64,000 nucleotides of DNA from Polyangium sp. 15x6 (GTDB lineage Bacteria; Myxococcota_A; Polyangia; Polyangiales; Polyangiaceae): NCBI RefSeq assembly GCF_029960785.1, contig NZ_JASBQE010000011.1, forward strand, positions 1 to 64,000, written 5' to 3'. Below, piece by piece: positions 25,667 to 32,440 of this stretch. A program made the position numbers and the translations under genes. Position 1 is the stretch's first letter. Each line of letters begins with the position of its first letter. The notes under the pieces were generated by a model that searched no databases, had not been told where the DNA came from, and saw nothing but the letters and a program-made list of their open reading frames with translations.

Positions 25667-26460
25667 GATGCATTTTCTCCTTGGATTCGAGGGTCGGTCT
25701 CCGTCGACTCGTCTCGCTCTCCGCGCGATCACTCCTTTGCTTCGATCTGGAAAATGGCGTGGGGGGCCTGCCCACGACGCACCCCCTTCACTCTATCGTC
25801 AATGGCCCCTGCGCGCAGAAGAAGCACGGCGCGGCCCGCAGAGCAAGGCCGGTGCCACGAGCGCGATCACGCGCGTTCTTGCTGCAATGCTGTCCGCACG
25901 GGCGGAGCTGAATCGAGGGGCCGATCAGGCATTACGCAAAATCGAATCCACGAATCGAACGAGCGTGTGGGATTCGTTTGTTTAGATGGATCAATTCGCG
26001 GATGAACTACCACGAACCGCGCCGAGGGCCGCGCCGCGCACGGGCACCTGGTGCGACGCTCCCAGGCCCGGACGACGGCTCGAACGTCCCGGCGTCGAGC
26101 CCCGGCCAGGATGTCCCACGGACGGACGCTCGCAGCTGCGAGCCACGCGCGCGCCGAGCATCGGGCATCCGTCGTGGCCGACCCCTCCGACGATCGCGCA
26201 ATTCGTTGCGCGATCCGCGCAGCACGGCATGCACGCCTCGGGCAAACGAACCCGAGGGCTCGGGCCTTCACCTGCTGCATGCTCCCGGATCCACCTCGCC
26301 CACATTTCGCCGCGAACCTGCATCCATCCGGATCCACCTCGCCCCGGTTTTCCCCCGCGTTCGCCCCGAAAATCGACCCCTCCCCCGCGGGCACGTCGCC
26401 TGCAATCCGAGCTTCTCCGGCAACCGAGCCGATTTCCTGCTCGCGCCGCTGGAGGAACTC
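25667..26460. promoter_or_regulatory. Divergent intergenic region with inverted repeat
   Basis: A 794-bp gap between the peroxidase gene and the GNAT synthase gene. It holds no credible gene; open frames here lack ribosome-binding sites. An AT-richer patch at about 25930-25990 includes an inverted repeat CGAATCC (25943-25949) and GGATTCG (25970-25976), with a further CGAATC between the arms. This patch is a plausible promoter or operator for one of the divergent genes. The stretch 26240-26450 is C-rich and probably the untranslated leader of the downstream gene. Confidence 0.35.
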
Positions 26461-27264
26461 ATGTCGGACATCCGCTGCATCATCGCCGAAACCCAGAGAC
26501 ACCTCGACCACGCCGTCCGCGTCCGTTTCGAGGTGTTCGCCCGCGAGCTCGGCTACCTCGATACGAAAGAGCACGCCGTCCCCCGCGAGCTCGATTGTTT
26601 CGATACCCTCGCCACGACCCTCCACCTCATCGCCTACGACGGCGACATCGCCGTTGGCACCCTCCGCCTCCTCCTGCCGAACCCCGAGGTCGCCGCCACG
26701 AACGGCACCTCCTTCGGCCTCTCCGTCGAATCGCAGTTCGACCTCGCGCCCCTCGCCGCCGCCGGCCTCCGCCTCGCCGAGACCTCGCGATATTGCGTCC
26801 TCGCCACCCATAGACACTCCATGGCCGTCGCCGAGCTCCACGCCGCCGCCGTCCACCTGAGCCGCGTCCTCGGCGTCGGCCACTGGATTGCGACCGCGAA
26901 TACCGAGACCGACGGCATCGAGGACGCCCGCCTCATTCAGCAGGTCGCCCGCGAGCGCGGGTTCGTCCGAAACGACCTTTCCCTCGCCCCGCGCCTCCCT
27001 TCGCCCGCCCCCGCCTCGCCGAAGCGCCCGTTCTTCGACGACCACGCGCGCTCCGAGGCCACGCGCTCCCCCGCGCGATCCCGGCTCCCGCGCACGCTCG
27101 ACATGTACGCCCGCCGCATGCGCGCCCGCTTCGTGGGCCCTCCGGTCTACGATACCCGCTTTCGCATGTGCGCCCTGCCGCTCCTCGCGTCGGTCGCCGA
27201 GCAGCGCACCGTGCAGCGCGCGAAGCCCCCCGTCTTCCCCCATCCGGGCTCGATTGCCGCCTGA
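26461..27264 (+). CDS. GNAT-fold acyl amino acid / autoinducer-synthase-like enzyme
   Basis: A 267-residue cytoplasmic protein; the first ~165 residues resemble the GNAT-fold group that includes N-acyl amino acid synthases (FeeM type) and LuxI acyl-homoserine-lactone synthases. The early VRFEVFARELGYLD segment fits the family's RyxvFveElGy motif. DGDIAVGTLRLLL is the central strand pair and LAETSRYCVL the ExSR-type motif. Such enzymes join an acyl chain from ACP or CoA to an amino group. The last ~100 residues are Pro/Arg/Ala-rich. The ATG at 26461 follows GGAGGAACTC; the frame open upstream is not coding. A haem-oxygenase-like gene starts 19 bp downstream, so the two probably form an operon that makes a small molecule. 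Product unknown. Confidence 0.65.
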   Translation: MSDIRCIIAETQRHLDHAVRVRFEVFARELGYLDTKEHAVPRELDCFDTLATTLHLIAYDGDIAVGTLRLLLPNPEVAATNGTSFGLSVESQFDLAPLAAAGLRLAETSRYCVLATHRHSMAVAELHAAAVHLSRVLGVGHWIATANTETDGIEDARLIQQVARERGFVRNDLSLAPRLPSPAPASPKRPFFDDHARSEATRSPARSRLPRTLDMYARRMRARFVGPPVYDTRFRMCALPLLASVAEQRTVQRAKPPVFPHPGSIAA

Positions 27265-27283
27265 ACAAAAGGAGCCCGTCCTC

Positions 27284-27976
27284 ATGAACTCCCTCGTGAA
27301 AACTCTCGATACCACCGTCGCGGACCTTCTTTCGGTCCTCGACACACACCCCGCGGCCCGCCGCCTGCTCGCCGGCGACCTCGACACCGACGAATACGCG
27401 GCCTTTCTTCGACAAACGTATCTTTATGTCCAGCAAACCCGCCCCTTGCTCCGCCGCGCCGGCGAGCGGCTCTCGCGCGCGGGCAAGGCCCCCGACCTCG
27501 CGCGGCTCTTCCTGCAAAAAGCCGACGAGGAGCAAGGGCACGACCTCTGGGTTCTCGAGGACCTCGCCGCGATCGGCCGCCCCGAGACCCCGGCCGCGCC
27601 GCCCTCGCCTTGCCCGGCCGTCGATGCCTACATCGCCTGGAACCGGTTTCAGGTCGAGGCCGGCTCGCCCCTCGCCTTCCTCGGCACGGCCTACGTCCTC
27701 GAGGCCCTCTCCCAGGCCCGCGCCGGCACCACCGCGGCGCATCTCGTCGCGCGGCGACGGATCCCCGGCATCGAGCGCGCCGTCCGCTTCCTCTCCGGGC
27801 ACGCCGACGCCGACGAAGAGCACACCGAGGTGCTGCGAGGCCTCTTCGAGCGCATCGAGTCCGCCGAGGATCGCCGCGCCGTCACGCTCTCGGCCGCGGT
27901 GACCGCGGCGCTTTATCCGGGGATGTTCGCGGGGAGAGAGACGACCTTCAACGCTGCCGCCACGCTGTGTGAATGA
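27284..27976 (+). CDS. Haem-oxygenase-like diiron (iron-containing redox) enzyme
   Basis: A 230-residue all-helical protein. The start ATG at 27284 is preceded by AAAAGGAGCCCG. Two metal-binding-type motifs are in place: KADEEQGHDLW (ExxH) in the middle and DADEEHTEVL (DxxH) near residue 190. A further acidic helix lies at VLEALSQA. This fits the haem-oxygenase-like diiron oxidase/oxygenase (HORA) superfamily, which includes UndA-type fatty-acid decarboxylases and several natural-product N-oxygenases. Next to an acyl-transferring synthase, it may tailor the acyl product. The last 29 bp overlap the convergent LuxR-type regulator gene. Confidence 0.7.
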   Translation: MNSLVKTLDTTVADLLSVLDTHPAARRLLAGDLDTDEYAAFLRQTYLYVQQTRPLLRRAGERLSRAGKAPDLARLFLQKADEEQGHDLWVLEDLAAIGRPETPAAPPSPCPAVDAYIAWNRFQVEAGSPLAFLGTAYVLEALSQARAGTTAAHLVARRRIPGIERAVRFLSGHADADEEHTEVLRGLFERIESAEDRRAVTLSAAVTAALYPGMFAGRETTFNAAATLCE

Positions 27977-29015
27977 GCGCGGCGCGGTTCGGGATGCCGA
28001 GCTTGTCGAAGACGTGCGAGAAATGCTTCTTCACCGTGAGCTCCGTGATGCCGAGCTCGGTGGCGATGAGCGCGTTGTCCCAGCATACGCGCTCCGCCAC
28101 CTTGATCTCCGCGGTCGAAAGGGACTTCAGCCACGGAAGGGGGATGGGCACGAGCTTCGGGACCTCTTCGAGCAGCATCACGAAGGACGCGCCGTCGAGC
28201 CCCGGGAGCTTCTGGATCGAGACCTTCAGCTCGGCGAGCGCGCCGGTCCGCCAGTAAGCCTCGGGGAGCATGTGGGGGTTCTTCACGAAGGACGCGAGGC
28301 GCGCGGCGAGAAGCTCGGGCAGCCCGTCCGGGCCGAGCTCGGTCGGCTTGAACCAGGCGCAGAGCATCTTCTCCGCGCTCGCCGTCCGCGCGATCTCCGC
28401 GCCCGACGCGCTGAACACGATCGCCTCGTGCCCCATCCCGGCGAGCACCGCGTCGAGCAGCGACGCGCGCTTCGCCATCGCCCCGAAGAGCCGGCAGTTC
28501 TTCACCGCGTTCGTGAAATGCCGGGAGAGCTTCTGCAGGATCATGCGCTCGTGATCCGAGAATGGGATCCGCTTGTCCCGGTAGAGGATGAGCCCCCCGT
28601 GCCACGAAGGATCGTCGCGGAGCATGACGGCCATCACGTGTTCGAGACGCATCCCGATGTCGCGGCAGTGGTTGTAGAGGTAGCTCCGCTCCATCGCCGC
28701 GCGCGGGAGCATCTCGGTGTCGCGCAAGACCTCGTTCGGACGCTCGGCGACGGCGATCCGGACGAAGTCGTGCGGGACCATCTCCGCGTATCCCTGGAAA
28801 AACCTCTCGGGCATCTCGACGACGGCCCAGTCGTAGACGGCGTGCCCCTCGGGCCGGCTCACGCAGAGCGCCCCGTGATCCGCGGACACGAGCTGCGAGA
28901 GCAGGCCGTAGCCGCGGCCGAGCACCTCGTGCAGATCGAGCGATCCTCCGAGCTCGGCGACGAGGTCCAGCATGAGGCCGTGCTCATGCTCCGTGAGATC
29001 CGAGGGCCCCCTCAT
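27948..29015 (-). CDS. LuxR-type regulator with GAF-like sensor domain
   Basis: A 355-residue regulator. The N-terminal ~180 residues look like a GAF-type sensory domain (ELGGSLDLHEVLGRGYGLLSQ; IPFSDHERMILQKLSRHFTNAV). A middle segment shows a second sensory-type fold. The last ~60 residues are a LuxR/NarL-type helix-turn-helix: LSTAEIKVAERV, then NALIATELGITELTVKKHFSHVFDKLGI. No receiver domain is visible, so it is not a two-component regulator; control probably comes from a ligand. It converges on the GNAT/diiron gene pair with a 29-bp 3' overlap, and may respond to their product. The start ATG is at 29015. Confidence 0.82.
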   Translation of the reverse strand: MRGPSDLTEHEHGLMLDLVAELGGSLDLHEVLGRGYGLLSQLVSADHGALCVSRPEGHAVYDWAVVEMPERFFQGYAEMVPHDFVRIAVAERPNEVLRDTEMLPRAAMERSYLYNHCRDIGMRLEHVMAVMLRDDPSWHGGLILYRDKRIPFSDHERMILQKLSRHFTNAVKNCRLFGAMAKRASLLDAVLAGMGHEAIVFSASGAEIARTASAEKMLCAWFKPTELGPDGLPELLAARLASFVKNPHMLPEAYWRTGALAELKVSIQKLPGLDGASFVMLLEEVPKLVPIPLPWLKSLSTAEIKVAERVCWDNALIATELGITELTVKKHFSHVFDKLGIPNRAALIHTAWRQR

Positions 29016-29048
29016 GGGCGTTCATGATGAACCCGAACTGACCGCGGT

Positions 29049-30596
29049 TCAACGCCCGCCTGCACCCCTGCGCTTCGATCCCGTACCGTTCCGGGGGACC
29101 AACCCTTCGGGCCACTGGCGCGCATCCGGCGACGCGAGCGGATGTTTTCGATACCATTCATAAAGGCCCTGCCCCGACGCGGGCGCCTCGCCTTGCGCCG
29201 GGGCGGGGCCCGCCACCGGCGCAGGTGCGGCCCCGCCCTCGGATCCGCCTCCCTCGTCGCTCGTTCGGAGCCCGTGCCTTCGCATCACCCGCTGGACGAA
29301 CGCCCGTCCCACGCCGGCGATCTTGGCCGCCTGGGACACGTTGTACCCCGTCTCCCGCAACGCGCGCTCCACATAGGCCCGCTTGTAAGCACTCTCCAGG
29401 TGCGCGAGCCCCACGTGCAGAGGCACCTCGAGGTTCACGACCGGAAGCACCGCCGAGGGCGGCTCCTCCGTCTCCTCGGCGGCCCAGGGCGGCTCGTCGA
29501 GCCCGAGCGAGAGCATCATCTCCACCTTGTTCCGGAGCTCCCGCACGTTGCCCGGCCACGGCCGCGGGTGCGCCTTCATCCGCTCGAGCACCTCGTTCGG
29601 CAGGAGCGGCGGCGCGTCCGTCCGCCCTTGCCATTCCTTCTCGAAATGCCGCACGAGCAGCGGGATGTCGTCGAGCCGCTCCCGCAGCGGCGGCAGCCGC
29701 ACGGGCACGACGGCCAGCCGGTAATAGAGATCCTCGCGGAACCTGCCTCGCTCGACCTCGACCGCCAGCGATCGGTTCGTCGCGGCCACGATCCGCACGT
29801 CGGCCCGGCGCGGCTCGTTCTCTCCGATCCGGGTGATCGTGCGCGTCTCCAGAGCCCGGAGCAGCTTCGGCTGGAGCTCGAGCGGCAGCTCGCCGATCTC
29901 GTCGAGGAAGAGCGTCCCGCCGTGCGCCGCCTCGAACCTCCCCACGCGGTTCTCGGTCGCGCCCGTGAAGCAGCCGCGCTTGTGCCCGAAGAGCTCGCTC
30001 TCCAGCACGCCCGCGCTCACCGACGAGCAATCGAAGACCATGAACGGGCCACTCGCCCGCGCGCTCTCGGCGTGAATCGCCGCGGCCGCGAGCTCCTTGC
30101 CCGTCCCGGTCTCCCCCTCGACGAGCACGGTCATCGCGTTGCTCCGCGCGATCTTTTCGAGCAGCGCGAAGAGCCCCCGCATCGGCACGCTCGCGCCGAC
30201 GAGGCGGCCGAAGCGGGTGCGGGACGAGAGCGGCAGCGCCACCACGTCGCGCATCATCTGCAGCCGCAGCGCCGAGGCGCCGAGCCCGATCGTCGAGTCG
30301 GGCCGGGCGTAGGCGTCGCGGATCCGCACGCCGTCGACGGTCGTGCCATTGCGGCTGCTCGTGTCGAGCACGCGCAGGAGGTCACCTTCGATCCGGAGAA
30401 GCAGGTGGTGCCGGCTGACGGTCGGATCCTCGAGAACGAGATCACAATCCTTCCCGCTCCCGACCCGCACCTCCGGCCCGAGCACCTCGGTGACGACGCC
30501 TGCCATGGGCCCTCGGCTCACCTCGACGCGAATCTTGTGCGTCCGGAGCTCGAGCCCCCGATCGGCTTCCATGGTCCAGGTATTCAAGTCCTTCAT
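29049..30596 (-). CDS. FHA-domain sigma-54-dependent transcription activator
   Basis: A 515-residue enhancer-binding protein. An FHA phosphothreonine-binding domain lies at residues ~30-105 (VRVGSGKDCDLVLEDPTVSR; SSRNGTTVDG). The AAA+ domain begins with Walker A GETGTGKE (161-168). The sigma-54 contact loop reads GCFTGA (208-213), with Cys in place of Ala in the GAFTGA consensus. Walker B is GGTLFLDEIGELP. A Fis-type HTH (YNVSQAAKIAGVGRAFVQRVM) follows near 460-480, and the tail is Ala/Pro-rich. FHA-EBPs are characteristic of myxobacteria and are activated by Ser/Thr kinases. The ATG at 30596 was chosen; the open frame extends to 30671. Three copies of an AAAGTG(G)TAC motif lie upstream, and a weak sigma-70-like promoter (TTGTAC, 16 bp, TACAAA) precedes the start. 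Confidence 0.88.
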   Translation of the reverse strand: MKDLNTWTMEADRGLELRTHKIRVEVSRGPMAGVVTEVLGPEVRVGSGKDCDLVLEDPTVSRHHLLLRIEGDLLRVLDTSSRNGTTVDGVRIRDAYARPDSTIGLGASALRLQMMRDVVALPLSSRTRFGRLVGASVPMRGLFALLEKIARSNAMTVLVEGETGTGKELAAAAIHAESARASGPFMVFDCSSVSAGVLESELFGHKRGCFTGATENRVGRFEAAHGGTLFLDEIGELPLELQPKLLRALETRTITRIGENEPRRADVRIVAATNRSLAVEVERGRFREDLYYRLAVVPVRLPPLRERLDDIPLLVRHFEKEWQGRTDAPPLLPNEVLERMKAHPRPWPGNVRELRNKVEMMLSLGLDEPPWAAEETEEPPSAVLPVVNLEVPLHVGLAHLESAYKRAYVERALRETGYNVSQAAKIAGVGRAFVQRVMRRHGLRTSDEGGGSEGGAAPAPVAGPAPAQGEAPASGQGLYEWYRKHPLASPDARQWPEGLVPRNGTGSKRRGAGGR

Positions 30597-30674
30597 GGGG
30601 CCATTTTGTATCCGGGCCGTCAAAGTGTACAAGAATAGGGCGATCCGGCGTCCGTCTTCGTTGCACGGCAACTT

Positions 30675-30848
30675 GGATTACCGAACCACTACGACAAAAG
30701 TGGTACGAAGCCGAAGGACGTACGAGCCGTAATCCTGTTTGGCGGGGACGAGAAGCGACGCACCGGCCGGGCCCGGGGCGGCGGCAATACGGATCACCAG
30801 ACGGCTACTACCAAAGTGGTACGAAGTCGCGACGCCGATGAGCCGTAT
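30675..30848. repeat. Imperfect direct repeat with internal inverted repeats
   Basis: Two related copies lie in the 334-bp gap between the FHA activator gene and the protease gene. Copy 1 (30675-30735) is bounded by GGATTAC and GTAATCC; copy 2 (30787-30848) by ATACGG and CCGTAT. Both contain the identical 14-mer AAAGTGGTACGAAG (30697-30710 and 30813-30826). Copy 1 also has an inner hairpin CCACT (30686-30690) and AGTGG (30699-30703); copy 2 has TACCA and TGGTA around AAG. The bounding arms differ between copies but pair within each copy, which suggests a conserved folded RNA or paired protein-binding sites. A degenerate third core (AAAGTGTACAAGAA) is at 30622-30635. Confidence 0.6.
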
Positions 30849-30880
30849 CCCTTGATGAGAGGGCGAAGTCGCCGGGAGGG

Positions 30881-30920
30881 GGCGACGAGAGGCGACGAGA
30901 AGCGACGAGAAGCGACGAGA
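30881..30920 (+). repeat. 10-bp tandem repeat, four units
   Basis: Four head-to-tail copies of GGCGACGAGA or AGCGACGAGA (10 bp each) end eleven bases before the stop of the protease gene. A partial unit (GACGAGAAGCGACG) also follows repeat copy 1 near 30747, so the unit appears linked to the larger duplicated element. Confidence 0.7.
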
Positions 30921-30930
30921 AGAGCGCCGC

Positions 30931-32364
30931 TCAGCCGCGGACCGTGGCGCCGAATACGTTTTCGACAAAATCGGCAAACTTCATCCGGACACGACCCCCG
31001 CCTTCGGGCATCGCCACGCGGGGCGGTTTGTCGCCGCCCTCGTCCTTGCCCCACGGATTTCGGAGGACGATGGAGGCGGGCTTGCCATCCTTGCCCGCTT
31101 CGAGCCACTCGACCGAGAGCCAGTGGTACGTCCGGAACTCCAGGATCACGGGCACCGGCACGCCGCGCGCCGCCGACGTCGCCACGAGGGCCGCGACCTC
31201 GTCCTTCGGCCGGGAGAGCGTGCTCACGCTCGAATAGGTCCCGCCGAGGATCGCTTGATACAGGCTGGTGAAGCCATACACGGCCATCTGGCTGTTGCCC
31301 CGCACAGCCGCCCAGAACGTGTCGTTGTCCTCGGGGTTGTCGTAATCGAAGAGCCAGCTCATCGCCGAGGCGTGGTTCATGATCGCCGACTGGAAGAGCC
31401 GGTCGAGGTCCACCCGCCCCGAGGCGTCCCGCGCGATGGCGCTGCGAGGCATCTCGAGCTTCTTGCCGGACCGGAGCGTGACCGCGCGCGCCTCACGGGT
31501 GATGCCGTCGACGAGCCGCACGAGCTCGGCCGGATCCCGCCGCAAGAGCACGTACTCCATCACGCCGGCCCCACACGTCCCGTGCCCCAGCCCCTGCTGC
31601 ACCCGGAGCGGGTTGTCGACATGCCGGATCACCTGCCCCAGCAAGAGCTCCGGCTCGATCCCCGCCTCCAGCAAGAGCGCGGGGTTGCGCGGCGTCTGCG
31701 CGAACGTCGCGAGGTTCGGTAAGAGCGCCCCCTCGTGCAGGCGCCCCGCAGCGAGGAGCCGCTCGAGGGCCGCGTTCGCGGGCGCGTCGTCGCCGATCGC
31801 GCGCCGAACGGCGTCGAGCGAACCGACACGGTCCGAAGGCAGCGGCCCCTTCGCCTTCGTGCCGGCCTGAGCCTGGGCCGGCGGCGGGGCATCCGGGTCC
31901 GCCACGGGCCCCGCGCCCGGGCCCCGGAGCTCGGCCGCGTCGTCGAAATACCCCTGATCCTGCCGCGAAGGCCCGCCCGCCACCGCCGGCGCCGAGGCCG
32001 CGGGCCTCGCGGGCGCGCCCCCGACCGCCGCCGCCATGGCGTCGTGCAGCCGGCCCTTCCGCCGCGTGGCGAGGCGCCGATCGATGGCCGCGAGCGTCGC
32101 CGCGTCGAGCACGCCCGTCTGGGGCAGCCCCGCCGCGGCTTGCTCGGCCACGATGGCCGTGTGGGTTTTCGGTCCGAACGAGCCATCCGGGGTGAGGGAC
32201 GCGCCGAGCTCGACGAGCGCCTTCTGCAAGAGGACCACGGTCCCGCTCTTCACCCCGCGCTCGAGCGTCGCTTGCCCCGCGGCCACGGCCACGAGCATCG
32301 CGTCCTCCGCGAGCTCGGGCGACACGAGAGTCCCGTCCCCTGCGTTCGACTCGTTCTCGTTCAT
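30931..32364 (-). CDS. Predicted papain/calpain-like cysteine protease with PG-binding domain
   Basis: A 477-residue protein. Residues ~43-95 form a peptidoglycan-binding domain of the PF01471 type (LLQKALVELGASLTPDG, FGPKTHTAIVAEQAAAGL). A Pro/Ala-rich linker follows to ~170. The C-terminal half contains GLGHGTCGAGVMEY (C264), FRTYHWLSVEW (H414) and IVLRNPWGKD (N436). This Cys/His/Asn order and the LRNPWG motif match papain-clan proteases, most closely the calpain pattern. No signal peptide is visible, so if it acts on the wall it would need non-classical export. The start ATG at 32364 has GGAGGATTGGA directly upstream. The gene is 76 bp after pnkp on the same strand. Catalysis is inferred from motifs only. 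Confidence 0.68.
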   Translation of the reverse strand: MNENESNAGDGTLVSPELAEDAMLVAVAAGQATLERGVKSGTVVLLQKALVELGASLTPDGSFGPKTHTAIVAEQAAAGLPQTGVLDAATLAAIDRRLATRRKGRLHDAMAAAVGGAPARPAASAPAVAGGPSRQDQGYFDDAAELRGPGAGPVADPDAPPPAQAQAGTKAKGPLPSDRVGSLDAVRRAIGDDAPANAALERLLAAGRLHEGALLPNLATFAQTPRNPALLLEAGIEPELLLGQVIRHVDNPLRVQQGLGHGTCGAGVMEYVLLRRDPAELVRLVDGITREARAVTLRSGKKLEMPRSAIARDASGRVDLDRLFQSAIMNHASAMSWLFDYDNPEDNDTFWAAVRGNSQMAVYGFTSLYQAILGGTYSSVSTLSRPKDEVAALVATSAARGVPVPVILEFRTYHWLSVEWLEAGKDGKPASIVLRNPWGKDEGGDKPPRVAMPEGGGRVRMKFADFVENVFGATVRG

Positions 32365-32440
32365 TCCAATCCTCCATCCGGCGCGAGTGTGGCCGCGCGA
32401 AGAGAATAGCAAACGTGGAGCATCCCGCCCGGCAATGGCA

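Noticed and set aside
30881-30920. CRISPR-like array
   Set aside because: The four 10-bp units are directly adjacent with no spacers and no cas genes are present.
30678-31108. Two short minus-strand frames sharing an RLRTT-VV peptide
   Set aside because: The similarity comes from the direct repeat DNA, the frames extend into the protease gene antisense or lack starts, and no signal supports translation.
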